DNA of 64,000 bases from Streptomyces sp. CC228A. GTDB taxonomy: Bacteria; Actinomycetota; Actinomycetes; Streptomycetales; Streptomycetaceae. How positions within the stretch are numbered: the stretch's first letter is position 1; each line of letters starts with the position of its first letter. Both the position numbers and the translations under genes were made by a program. Positions 27,802 through 35,573 of the stretch are shown here, piece by piece. The stretch is taken from contig NZ_JAJPUI010000001.1 in the NCBI RefSeq assembly GCF_021390935.1, positions 1,116,001-1,180,000 of the forward strand, in the 5' to 3' direction. The notes beneath the pieces are model-generated. The model saw only the letters and a list, made by a program, of their open reading frames with translations, did not search any database and was not told the origin of the DNA.

Positions 27802-27847
27802 CCCCGGTCCCCGCCGCCCCCTGTGCGGGGCGCTGCGGGGACCGGGG
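27802..27847. terminator. Bidirectional terminator between methyltransferase and hemerythrin genes
   Basis: A 13-bp stem (CCCCGGTCCCCGC and its complement) enclosing a smaller GC hairpin, placed between two convergent stops. Confidence 0.78.
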
Positions 27848-27923
27848 GACAGGGCGGGACGGCGCGGGCCGCCCGCAGGCCGGCGGGGCGGCCCGCAGGC
27901 CGCCCCGCCCGGATGGCCGGAGC

Positions 27924-28490
27924 TCAGCTGCTGCTCTTGCCGCGGCCCGTGATCGCGTCGCGCAGCCGGTCGACGAGGCCGGCGCCCGGAGCGAGAAGCT
28001 TGTTGGCCGGCGGCTTGTCCGGCGCCGCCGGGTGCGGCCTCGTGGGGGCCGTCTTCTTGGCGTGGCGCACCTTGTCGCCCAGCCGGTCGAGTTCCTCCTG
28101 CGGGCACACCGAGCGCAGCCGGGGCAGCAGGTTGTTCTCCTCGTCCTCCACGTGCTCCCGGATCTCGCTCATGAGCTGGGTGATCAGCGCGTCGAACCGG
28201 GCGTCACCGGCCTCGCAGCCCTCCAGCTCCTTCATGACGCGTTCCGCGGAGGCATGGTCCTCCAGTTCCTTGTCGGCGAGTGCGTCGCCGTTCGGCAGGT
28301 GCTTCCGCACCGCCGGGTACAGGTACTCCTCCTCGGCGATGGAGTGCCGTACGAGTTCGATGGTCACCTTGTCCGAGAGTTCCTTGCGCCGCTCGTCCCC
28401 GTGCGGCAGCCCTTCTATGCGGGTGAACATCTCCTCCACCTCGCGGTGGTCACTGATCAGTTCGGCGATCACGTCTCCGCCGTGGCCCAT
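27924..28490 (-). CDS. Hemerythrin-like (HHE) domain protein
   Basis: 188-residue di-iron, oxygen-binding four-helix protein. Ligand-bearing phrases appear in order: ISDHREVEEMF (His), ELVRHSIAEEEYLYPAV (His and Glu), LEDHASAE (His) and REHVEDEENNLLPRL (His and Glu), the complete HHE set. A Lys/Pro-rich tail of ~45 residues follows. Related actinobacterial proteins respond to oxidative or nitrosative stress, but no target is evident here. It diverges from an uncharacterised gene across two neighbouring inverted repeats. Confidence 0.92.
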   Translation of the reverse strand: MGHGGDVIAELISDHREVEEMFTRIEGLPHGDERRKELSDKVTIELVRHSIAEEEYLYPAVRKHLPNGDALADKELEDHASAERVMKELEGCEAGDARFDALITQLMSEIREHVEDEENNLLPRLRSVCPQEELDRLGDKVRHAKKTAPTRPHPAAPDKPPANKLLAPGAGLVDRLRDAITGRGKSSS

Positions 28491-28513
28491 GACTCACTCC
28501 TCCGTGGTCGGGG

Positions 28514-28542
28514 GTAGCTGACTGCTACGTGGCGAATGCCAC
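28514..28542. promoter_or_regulatory. Two adjacent inverted repeats in the hemerythrin upstream region
   Basis: GTAGC-TGACT-GCTAC (28514-28528) abuts GTGGCGAATGCCAC (28529-28542), the latter a palindrome with 5-base arms. Both lie 24-52 bases before the hemerythrin start, between it and the divergent gene at 28601. They are candidates for a redox- or stress-responsive operator. Confidence 0.45.
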
Positions 28543-28600
28543 CTAATGGGAGAGATATGCGGCATACCCTCGTGCGGGCGCGGCGGCGTACCGTGCCGGT

Positions 28601-29177
28601 GTGCATCCGGCTCTCTCACCCCTGGTCGCGGCCACCACGCGGTGGCTGACCCGCGCCTACCCGCCCGGCGGGGGCGCCCTCCAGCGAGCCCTGGCGGAGG
28701 GCCAGGCCCGCCAGGCGGTCACGCTGGCCGCCGTGCTCCGCTATCCGACGGAGCTGGACGCCGGGCTCGTCGCCCTGACCGGCGCGGGCGGCACCGGCCG
28801 CCTCGACTGGATCACCGGCGCCGACACCCCCGCCGACCCCGCCGCGGACCCCTCCGGCGAGGACGCGCGGGACGACGACCTGCGGCGGGACGGGCACGAG
28901 GAGCCCCCGGACGCCTGGCGCACCTGGGTCGACGAGGCCGTGGCGAGCTGGGCGGCCTGCCTGCTCGGCGACCCCGAGCTGGCCGCGGCGGCGGCCGGGG
29001 CCGCCGGCGCGGGAGCGGGCGCCCCCGACGCGTACCGGCGCCTGCTCGCGCCCGGCGAGCACGACCGGAGGGCGGCCGCGCTCCTGCGCCACCCCGACCT
29101 GCTCGCCCCGGTCGCGGACCTGCACCGCGCCGAAGCTGCTCGACCTCCTCGCGCCGTCGTCCGGCCGCCCGGGCTGA
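28601..29177 (+). CDS. Uncharacterised protein, one frameshift near its end
   Basis: About 191 residues, not recognised. The N-terminal half is helical (VHPALSPLVAATTRWLTRAYPP, then RQAVTLAAVLRYPTELDAGLVAL); the middle is acidic (Asp/Glu-rich, residues ~80-105); the last third is Ala-rich and helical. Codon third positions are strongly G/C, so it is a real gene. The unshifted frame continues to 29326 with Arg/Pro filler. A one-base shift near 29130 gives PKLLDLLAPSSGRPG and a stop at 29177, which is more natural. GTG 28601 follows GTGCCG without a strong ribosome site. Divergent from hemerythrin. Confidence 0.55.
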
Positions 29178-29249
29178 GGACCGGCCCGGCGCCGCCGCCG
29201 GCACGGCACTCCGGGGACGCCGGTGCGGCCGGCCGGCCGGTCCGCCGGG

Positions 29250-29975
29250 TCACGCCGGTGTCAGCGTCGTCACCAGGACGTCCCGGTACGCCGGGGCGGT
29301 CCCGTCGACCGGGTGGACCGCGCTGACCTCGTGCAGGACGCACCGGTCGTCACCGAGCAGCAGCGTGCCCGGCTCGGCGAGCGTCGCCGTCAGCAGCTCC
29401 GTCCCGTCGGGGCGGAAGACCGCGCTCTCGCCGCCCGCCGCGTTCCGCCGGGAGACCAGCAGCGACGACACGAGCGTCACCCCGTCGCGGTGGCGGCCCT
29501 CCGGTGTGGGCCGGCCGTCCGACCCGCCGTCCGCCACCACCCGGAACGGGTGCACGTGCACCGTCCACTCGGCGGGCCCGTCCAGGCAGCCGGCCACCTC
29601 GTCCAGCAGCCGTACGACCGCCCGGAACACCGGGTCCGCCGTGAAGTCGCCGGTCAGCGGAGCGAAGTGCCGGTCCGTGTCGGCGTAGAGGGCATTGCTC
29701 CGCTCGGGCTGGAGGAACCCGTCGTGCGGCCGCGGCACGAGCTCGCCGGTCCCCGGCTCCAGGGAGAAGCGGCCGTAGCGGCGCAGCCGCCGCGTGCCGC
29801 CCTCGGCGGCGTACGGGTCGGGGCGCAGCTCGTCCCAGTGGGCGGCGAACCCGTCCCAGCCGCGGCTGTCCGCGCGCGTGTACGCCAGAACGTCGGCGGG
29901 CGGCATGACGTACACCCGCTCCGAGACGAGGGCGCGACGCGCGGCCTCGATCGCTGTGTCCGTGTCCCGGTGCAT
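29250..29975 (-). CDS. 2OG-Fe(II) dioxygenase acting on a free amino acid (PF10014-like)
   Basis: Non-haem iron, 2-oxoglutarate-dependent hydroxylase of 241 residues. The iron triad is visible as EGRHRDGVTLV (His-x-Asp) and the distal His in CVLHEVSAVHPVDG, with an Arg-containing DVLVTTL end. WTVHVHPFRVVADG is typical of the family containing L-isoleucine 4-hydroxylase (IDO) of Bacillus. That family hydroxylates free L-amino acids. ATG 29975 starts 40 residues inside the longest frame, at MHRDTDTAIEAARRAL. It lies 160 bases after the aminotransferase and EamA exporter genes on the same strand. Substrate unknown. Confidence 0.85.
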   Translation of the reverse strand: MHRDTDTAIEAARRALVSERVYVMPPADVLAYTRADSRGWDGFAAHWDELRPDPYAAEGGTRRLRRYGRFSLEPGTGELVPRPHDGFLQPERSNALYADTDRHFAPLTGDFTADPVFRAVVRLLDEVAGCLDGPAEWTVHVHPFRVVADGGSDGRPTPEGRHRDGVTLVSSLLVSRRNAAGGESAVFRPDGTELLTATLAEPGTLLLGDDRCVLHEVSAVHPVDGTAPAYRDVLVTTLTPA

Positions 29976-30135
29976 GCGGCCCCGGGTACCCGCCTCCGGC
30001 CGCGTCAGGCACCGACCGCTTCCGTGGCGCAGGGGGAGGAGCGCGCAGGGCGCGGTCCCGCCGGGAGGGCCCGGCGGGACCGGCTCCCGCACGCAGCGGT
30101 CCGCCGGGCCGGTGCGGAGGGCCGCTGTGGAGGGC

Positions 30136-31311
30136 TCAGACGCCGACCGGCTCCAGCACCGCCGCGATCCCCCGCGCCAGCTGCGGCACGCGGTCCGCGG
30201 GGAGGCCCGCGATGTTGATGCGCCCCGAGGAGGTGCCGTAGACCGCGTGGTCGCGGCGCAGCGCCGCCATCTGGCCGGGACCCAGCGGCAGCCCGGCGAA
30301 CATGCCCTTCTGCCGGGCCAGGGGCGCGGCGGCGGCGCCGTGGCCCAGCGCCTCCAGCGCGGCCACCAGCGCGGCGCGGTTCGCGGCGATCCGGGACCGC
30401 ATCGCGTCCAGCTCGGCCCGCCACGAGGCGCGCAGCGCCGGGTCCTGGAGGACGGCCGCCACGATCGCGGCGCCGTGCTCGGGCGGCATCGAGTACAGGG
30501 TCCGGGCCGCGTTCTGCAGAGCCGTCTCCACGTGCCGCAGCGCCGGCCCGGAGGAGCCCAGCACGATCGCGCAGCCGGTGCGGTCCGCGTACAGGCCGAA
30601 GTTCTTGGAGCAGCTCACGGCGACCAGCAGCTCCGGCAGCCGCTCCGCCAGCATCCGGACCGCCCACAGGTCGGCCTCCAGGCCGTCGCCCAGCCCGTGG
30701 TAGGCGAGGTCCACGAACGGCACCCAGCCCGCGTGCGCCGCCAGGGCCGCCAGCGCCTCCCACTGCTCCCGCGTCGGGTCGACGCCCGTGGGGTTGTGGC
30801 AGCAGCCCTGGACGAGCACCACGTCGTCGCGGCCCGCCAGGGCCAGGTCGGTGAGCAGGCCGTCGGGGTCGGTCCACCGGTACGGGCGCACGGCCAGGCC
30901 CGCGGCCTCCAGGATCGGGCGGTGGTTCACGTAGGCGGGGTCGCTCACCCACACCGTCGTACCGGGCCGGGTCTGGCGCACCAGGTCGGCGAGGAGCCGC
31001 AGCGCGCCGGTGCCCGCCACGGTCTGCACCGCGGTGGACCGCGCGACGAGGGCCTCGTCGCCGAGGACGGTCTCCAGCATCGCCTGGTTGAAGGCCGTGT
31101 TCCCGGACAGGCCCCGGTACTCCTTCGACGGGGAGCGCTCCGCGAGCCGTATCTCGGCGTCCCGCACCGCCCGCATCACCGGCGTGACGCCGGACTGGTC
31201 GCGGTAGACGCCGAGGACGAGGTTCAGCCGCTCGGGGCGCGGGTCGGCGCCGTACTCGGCCGTCAGGTCCCACAGCGGATCGGCGGGCGGGGCGGGCAGC
31301 AGCTCAAGCAT
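30136..31311 (-). CDS. Aromatic/aspartate-type aminotransferase (class I PLP)
   Basis: 391-residue PLP enzyme of the AspC/TyrB subgroup. Landmarks: LNLVLGVYRDQSG, KEYRGLSGN, CCHNPTGVDPT, FVDLAYHGLGDG, and the Schiff-base lysine in VSCSKNFGLYADRTG. GRINIAGL carries the Arg that binds the substrate carboxylate. Length and motifs are normal. ATG 31311 overlaps the end of the EamA exporter gene by 8 bases and has GGAGG 9 bases upstream, so the two are translationally coupled. Likely exchanges amino groups between 2-oxoglutarate and an aromatic or acidic amino acid; the exact substrate cannot be read. Confidence 0.92.
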   Translation of the reverse strand: MLELLPAPPADPLWDLTAEYGADPRPERLNLVLGVYRDQSGVTPVMRAVRDAEIRLAERSPSKEYRGLSGNTAFNQAMLETVLGDEALVARSTAVQTVAGTGALRLLADLVRQTRPGTTVWVSDPAYVNHRPILEAAGLAVRPYRWTDPDGLLTDLALAGRDDVVLVQGCCHNPTGVDPTREQWEALAALAAHAGWVPFVDLAYHGLGDGLEADLWAVRMLAERLPELLVAVSCSKNFGLYADRTGCAIVLGSSGPALRHVETALQNAARTLYSMPPEHGAAIVAAVLQDPALRASWRAELDAMRSRIAANRAALVAALEALGHGAAAAPLARQKGMFAGLPLGPGQMAALRRDHAVYGTSSGRINIAGLPADRVPQLARGIAAVLEPVGV

Positions 31312-32404
31312 CGCGGGAGACCTCCGGAGCAGGGGTACGGGCAGGGGGAGTGGTACGGGGGGAGCGGGCCGTCTCGGGACGGCCGGGGGTACGCGGCGTG
31401 CGGCCGCCAGGCGCGCGGCCCGCCCCGCTGCGGGCGGCGGGGCCACCGGAGGCGGCCGGGCCGTCCTGTGCCGCGCGGGCGCGGGGGCTGCGGTTGGCCA
31501 GGACCACCCCGGCCGTGATCAGGGGCACGCCGATCAGCACGGGCAGGGTCGGCCGCTCACCCAGCAGGGGGATCGCCAGCACCACTACGGCCACGGGGCT
31601 GAGGCTGCCGACGACGGAGGCGCGCTCGGCGCCCAGCCGGCGGATCGCGAACGCGTACAGCAGGCCGGCGCACAGTCCCACGCCCAGCCCCTGCACCACC
31701 AGGAACAGCGCGATGTCGCCGCCCGCCGCCCGCGCCAGCCCCGTGGGCAGCACCCCGGCCGCCACCAGCACGCCGATCACCGCGAACGACGGCAGGCACA
31801 GCAGGCCGATCGACCCCACCGGGTCGAGGTCCACCTCGCGCAGCCCCACCGTGTAGAGCGCCCACAGCCCGCTGGCCACCAGCAGCGTTCCGGAGCCGAG
31901 CATCACGTCCGCATCGAACGGCACCGCGTACCGCCACACCAGCGCCACGACGCCCGCGGCGATCAGCAGCAGCCCCGCCGACTGCGTGCCGCGGGGCAGG
32001 CCCCGGCCGCGTGCCACCATCAGCGCGGACACGAACAGCGGCACCATGCCCGGGACGATCGCCCCGACGAACGACGCCGACGTCAGCGAGCCACCGAACA
32101 TCGCGGCGAGGAAGAACGGCACGCCCGCGCCGCACACGATCTTCGCCGCGGGGCCGGGCCGTACCGCGGCCAGGGCGCGCCTGCGCCGCCACAGCGCGGG
32201 CGCCAGCACCACCAGCGGCACGCCGAAGCGCAGCAGCGCCGCGTCGGCCGGGAGCAGCGTCGACGCGGCCAGCGCCCGCGCGCTGAGCGCGAACGCCGCC
32301 CAGACCGACACGGTCAGCAGCAGCGCCGCCATGCCCACCGCCTGCGGCGACGGTCGCACGCGGGTCACGCGAGCCCCCCGCCCGGCGACGGCCGGCGTCG
32401 CCAT
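31304..32404 (-). CDS. EamA/DMT-family exporter (RhtA-like)
   Basis: 366-residue membrane protein with about ten hydrophobic helices in two EamA repeats, beginning AALLLTVSVWAAFALSARALA and ending LIGVPLITAGVVLANRS, followed by a Pro/Ala/Arg-rich cytoplasmic tail of ~65 residues. The family exports amino acids and other metabolites. It is the first gene of a unit with aminotransferase and amino-acid dioxygenase and diverges from an Lrp/AsnC regulator, which is the usual control for amino-acid exporters. ATG 32404. Confidence 0.9.
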   Translation of the reverse strand: MATPAVAGRGARVTRVRPSPQAVGMAALLLTVSVWAAFALSARALAASTLLPADAALLRFGVPLVVLAPALWRRRRALAAVRPGPAAKIVCGAGVPFFLAAMFGGSLTSASFVGAIVPGMVPLFVSALMVARGRGLPRGTQSAGLLLIAAGVVALVWRYAVPFDADVMLGSGTLLVASGLWALYTVGLREVDLDPVGSIGLLCLPSFAVIGVLVAAGVLPTGLARAAGGDIALFLVVQGLGVGLCAGLLYAFAIRRLGAERASVVGSLSPVAVVVLAIPLLGERPTLPVLIGVPLITAGVVLANRSPRARAAQDGPAASGGPAARSGAGRAPGGRTPRTPGRPETARSPRTTPPARTPAPEVSRDA

Positions 32405-32503
32405 GTCCGTCGCGACACACGGCCTCCCTACGATCGGGTCATCCGCCCGTCACCTTGCGGGCGCCGCAAGACTAGGGCGTAAGCCGAGGCAGCCGATTGC
32501 TTG

Positions 32504-32535
32504 TTCTGCCTCCCGCTCCTATGTTTGGGGCAGAA
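32504..32535. promoter_or_regulatory. Spaced inverted repeat, possible Lrp operator
   Basis: TTCTGCC and GGCAGAA are exact complements separated by 18 bases, centred between the divergent exporter gene and the lrp gene. Lrp/AsnC proteins commonly bind such dyads and regulate the divergent neighbour. Confidence 0.5.
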
Positions 32536-32562
32536 TCTGCCAAGAAGCAGCCGGGAGGACTC

Positions 32563-33030
32563 ATGGACGACACCGACCTGCAGATCATCCGCGAGTTGCA
32601 GGCCGACGGGCGGCTCTCCAACCAGGACCTCGCCGACCGCGTCCGGCTCTCGCCCTCGCCGTGCCTGCGCCGGGTCCGCCGACTGGAGGAGTCCGGCCTC
32701 ATCCGCGGCTACACGGCGATGGTCGACCAGGTCGCCTTCGGGCTGCCCATCACCGTCTTCGTCCGGATCCGCCTGGAGCGCCACACGGCCGAGGCCGTCG
32801 CCGTCTTCGAAGAGCACGTCGGCCTCATCGAGCACATCCAGGACTGCTACCTGATGGCAGGGAGCAGCGACTACCTGCTGCGCATCGTCATCGAGAGCCT
32901 GGAGGCGTACGAGCACCTCGTGCGCCACCGCATCCACGCCATCCCCGGCATCGCGTCCATCGAGTCGAGCTTCGCCTTCGGCAGCGTCAAGCAGACCCGC
33001 ACCTACCCGAGGCCGAAGCCCTCCCGCTGA
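32563..33030 (+). CDS. Lrp/AsnC-family transcriptional regulator
   Basis: 155-residue feast/famine regulator. N-terminal helix-turn-helix: DDTDLQIIRELQADGRLSNQDLA then SPSPCLRRVRRLEESGLIRGYTA. The C-terminal RAM ligand domain follows (GLPITVFVRIRLERH, then SSDYLLRIVIESLEAYEHL, and GIASIESSFAFGSVKQT). ATG 32563 has GGGAGGA upstream. It diverges from the exporter-aminotransferase-dioxygenase genes and very probably senses the amino acid they handle. Confidence 0.93.
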   Translation: MDDTDLQIIRELQADGRLSNQDLADRVRLSPSPCLRRVRRLEESGLIRGYTAMVDQVAFGLPITVFVRIRLERHTAEAVAVFEEHVGLIEHIQDCYLMAGSSDYLLRIVIESLEAYEHLVRHRIHAIPGIASIESSFAFGSVKQTRTYPRPKPSR

Positions 33031-33079
33031 GCCCTCCCGCTGAGCCTCCGCGCGCCGAAGCCCTTCCCCGGTGCGGTCC

Positions 33080-33109
33080 CGGGTGCCGCGGCCGTGCGCA
33101 CGGCACCCG
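33080..33109. terminator. Hairpin terminator after lrp
   Basis: CGGGTGCCG and CGGCACCCG form a 9-bp stem, with a smaller GTGCGCAC element inside the loop, 50 bases past the lrp stop. Confidence 0.65.
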
Positions 33110-33299
33110 AGGCCCCGCCAGGCGACCCGTCCGCCGAGCCGCCGTGCCTCCCCGGACCCCCGCGGCCGCGTCAGGGCCGCCCGGCCGCCCGGCCGTCCAC
33201 CGGGCCACGCGGCCGAAGCCCGCAGGCCGCGCCGCGCTGACGCGCCGTCGGCGCGGCGGCAGCCTGGTACGGCCACCGGCCAGCCCGTAACGTGTGGGC

Positions 33300-34133
33300 A
33301 TGAAGATCCTCGTCAGCGCCGACATGGAGGGCGCCACCGGCGTCACCTGGCCCGCGGACGTCCTGCCCGGCACCCCCCAGTGGGAGCGCTGCCGCGCCCT
33401 GTTCACCTCCGACGTCAACGCGGCCGTGCTCGGCTTCTTCGACGGAGGCGCCGACGAGGTCCTCGTCAACGAGGCACACTGGACCATGCGCAACCTGCTG
33501 CTGGAGCGCCTCGACGAGCGCGCCCAGATGCTGACCGGACGCCACAAGTCGCTCTCCATGGTGGAGGGCGTGCAGCGCGGCGACGTCGACGGCGTGGCCT
33601 TCGTCGGCTACCACACGGGTGCCGGGAGCGAGGGCGTCCTCGCCCACACCTACCTCGCGAACTCCATCACGGGCGTCTGGCTCAACGGCGTCCGCGCCGG
33701 CGAGGGATACCTGAACGCCCACGTCGTCGCCGAGTACGGTGTCCCCGTCGTCCTCGTCACCGGCGACGACCTGACCTGCCGTGACGCCGACGGCTACGCC
33801 CCCCAGGCGCGCAAGGTCGCGGTGAAGGACCACGTGTCGCGGTACGCCGCGGTGTGCCGCACGCCCGCCCGGACGGCCGCGGACATCCGTGCCGCGGCGA
33901 AGGACGCCACGCGTCTCGCCGTACGGTACGAACCGGTGCGGGGCGGACCGTACACCGTGGAGCTGGAGTTCGACGCCGAGCACCTCGCCGCGGCCGCCAC
34001 CGTCGTGCCCGGGGCGGCCGTCAGCGGCGAGCGGCGCGTCGCCTACACCAGCACGACGATGTACGAGGCCATCCGCACCTTCAAGGCCGTCACCACGATC
34101 GTCTCGGCAGCAGTGGAGGAGCAGTATGGCTGA
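33300..34133 (+). CDS. dppA: M55-family D-aminopeptidase (DppA-like)
   Basis: Zinc peptidase removing N-terminal D-amino acids from short peptides such as D-Ala-D-Ala. 277 residues. The DppA signature SADMEGATGV at residues ~7-16 supplies Asp and Glu ligands; HWTMRN and GYHTGAG supply His ligands; ANSITGVWLNG precedes the Glu-bearing GEGYLNAHVV active-site region. ATG 33300 is chosen over GTG 33294. First gene of a four-peptidase run, its stop overlapping the next start by 8 bases. Confidence 0.93.
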   Translation: MKILVSADMEGATGVTWPADVLPGTPQWERCRALFTSDVNAAVLGFFDGGADEVLVNEAHWTMRNLLLERLDERAQMLTGRHKSLSMVEGVQRGDVDGVAFVGYHTGAGSEGVLAHTYLANSITGVWLNGVRAGEGYLNAHVVAEYGVPVVLVTGDDLTCRDADGYAPQARKVAVKDHVSRYAAVCRTPARTAADIRAAAKDATRLAVRYEPVRGGPYTVELEFDAEHLAAAATVVPGAAVSGERRVAYTSTTMYEAIRTFKAVTTIVSAAVEEQYG

Positions 34134-35526
34134 GCCCGTCACCCGGGGCCCGCAGGCGACCGGCCCGGACCCGCAGGGCGCGGACGCCCCCGGCCCGCAG
34201 GCACCCGGCCCGGACGCGCAGGCGTTCGACGAGGTCGTCGCGTTCACGTCGGACCTGATCCGGATCGACACCACCAACCGCGGCGGCGGCGACTGCCGCG
34301 AGCGGCCCGCCGCCGAGTACGTCGCCGAGCGCCTCGCGGCGGCAGGAATCGAGCCCGTCCTGCTGGAGCGCACCCCGGGCCGCACGAACGTCGTCGCCCG
34401 CATCCCCGGGACGGACCCCTCAGCCGACGCGCTCCTCGTCCACGGCCACCTCGACGTCGTCCCCGCCGAGCCCGCCGACTGGAGCGTCCACCCCTTCTCC
34501 GGCGAGGTCCGCGACGGCGAGGTGTGGGGCCGCGGCGCGGTCGACATGAAGAACATGGACGCCATGGTCCTCGCCGTCGTCCGCGACTGGGCCCGCCGCG
34601 GCGTCCGCCCCCGCCGCGACATCGTCCTCGCCTACACCGCCGACGAGGAGGACAGCGCCGCCGACGGCGCCGGCTTCCTCGCGGACCGGCACGCCGAGCT
34701 GTTCGAGGGCTGCACCGAGGGCATCAGCGAGTCCGGCGCGTACACCGTCCACGCCGACCCGCACCTCGCCGTCTACCCGATCGGCGCCGGCGAGCGCGGC
34801 ACCGCCTGGCTGCGGCTCACCGCCCGCGGCCGCGCCGGGCACGGCTCCAAAGTCAACCGGGAGAACGCCGTCAGCCGGCTCGCCGCGGCCGTCGCCCGCA
34901 TCGGCGACCACTCCTGGCCCGTGCGGCTCACCCCCACCGTCCGCGCCGCCCTCACCGAACTCGCCGCGCTCCACGGCATCGAGCCCCCGGACCTCGACGA
35001 CCCCGCCGTCGACGTCGACCTGCTGGCCGGCAAGCTCGGTGCGGCCTCCGCCCTCGTGGAAGCCACCCTCCGCAACAGCGCCAACCCGACCATGCTCGAC
35101 GCCGGCTACAAGGTCAACGTCATCCCCGGCACCGCGTGCGCCCACGTCGACGGGCGCATGCTGCCCGGCGCCGAGGCCGAGTTCGCCGCCACCCTCGACG
35201 AACTCACCGGACCCGACGTCGACTGGGAGTTCGTGCACCGCGAGATCCCCCTCCAGGCGCCCGTCGACGGCCCCACCTACGCCAAACTGCGGGCCGCCCT
35301 CGAACGGTTCGACCCGGACGCCCACGTCGTGCCGTTCTGCATCTCCGGCGGCACCGACGCCAAGCAGTTCGCCCGCCTGGGCATCACCGGCTACGGCTTC
35401 ACCCCGCTGAAGCTGCCCTACGGATTCGACTACCAGGCGCTGTTCCACGGGGTGGACGAACGCGTCCCGGTCGACGCGCTGCACTTCGGCGTCCGCGTCC
35501 TCGACCACTACCTCCAGTCCGCCTGA
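34126..35526 (+). CDS. M20-family metallopeptidase (acetylornithine deacetylase / desuccinylase-like)
   Basis: Two-zinc exo-peptidase or amidohydrolase of 466 residues. HGHLDVVPA gives the first His and Asp ligands, WGRGAVDMKNM the bridging Asp, TADEEDS the catalytic Glu and ligand, and the C-terminal ALFHGVDERV the last His. A dimerisation domain sits between (RGRAGHGSKVNRENAVSRLAA, shortened here to its RAGHGS core). The N-terminal 33 residues are Pro/Gly-rich repeats (PGPQAPGPDAQ) and probably disordered. Start overlaps dppA by 8 bases. Likely hydrolyses dipeptides or N-acyl amino acids produced by its neighbours. Confidence 0.92.
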   Translation: MAEPVTRGPQATGPDPQGADAPGPQAPGPDAQAFDEVVAFTSDLIRIDTTNRGGGDCRERPAAEYVAERLAAAGIEPVLLERTPGRTNVVARIPGTDPSADALLVHGHLDVVPAEPADWSVHPFSGEVRDGEVWGRGAVDMKNMDAMVLAVVRDWARRGVRPRRDIVLAYTADEEDSAADGAGFLADRHAELFEGCTEGISESGAYTVHADPHLAVYPIGAGERGTAWLRLTARGRAGHGSKVNRENAVSRLAAAVARIGDHSWPVRLTPTVRAALTELAALHGIEPPDLDDPAVDVDLLAGKLGAASALVEATLRNSANPTMLDAGYKVNVIPGTACAHVDGRMLPGAEAEFAATLDELTGPDVDWEFVHREIPLQAPVDGPTYAKLRAALERFDPDAHVVPFCISGGTDAKQFARLGITGYGFTPLKLPYGFDYQALFHGVDERVPVDALHFGVRVLDHYLQSA

Positions 35527-35573
35527 CCACCACCCGACCAACCGACCGCACAGCCCACAGGGGGGAGTCGTCC

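Noticed and set aside
33889..34125. Longer N-terminus for the M20 peptidase
   Set aside because: It overlaps dppA and is Arg/Pro-rich; ATG 34126 overlaps the dppA stop in the usual coupled manner.
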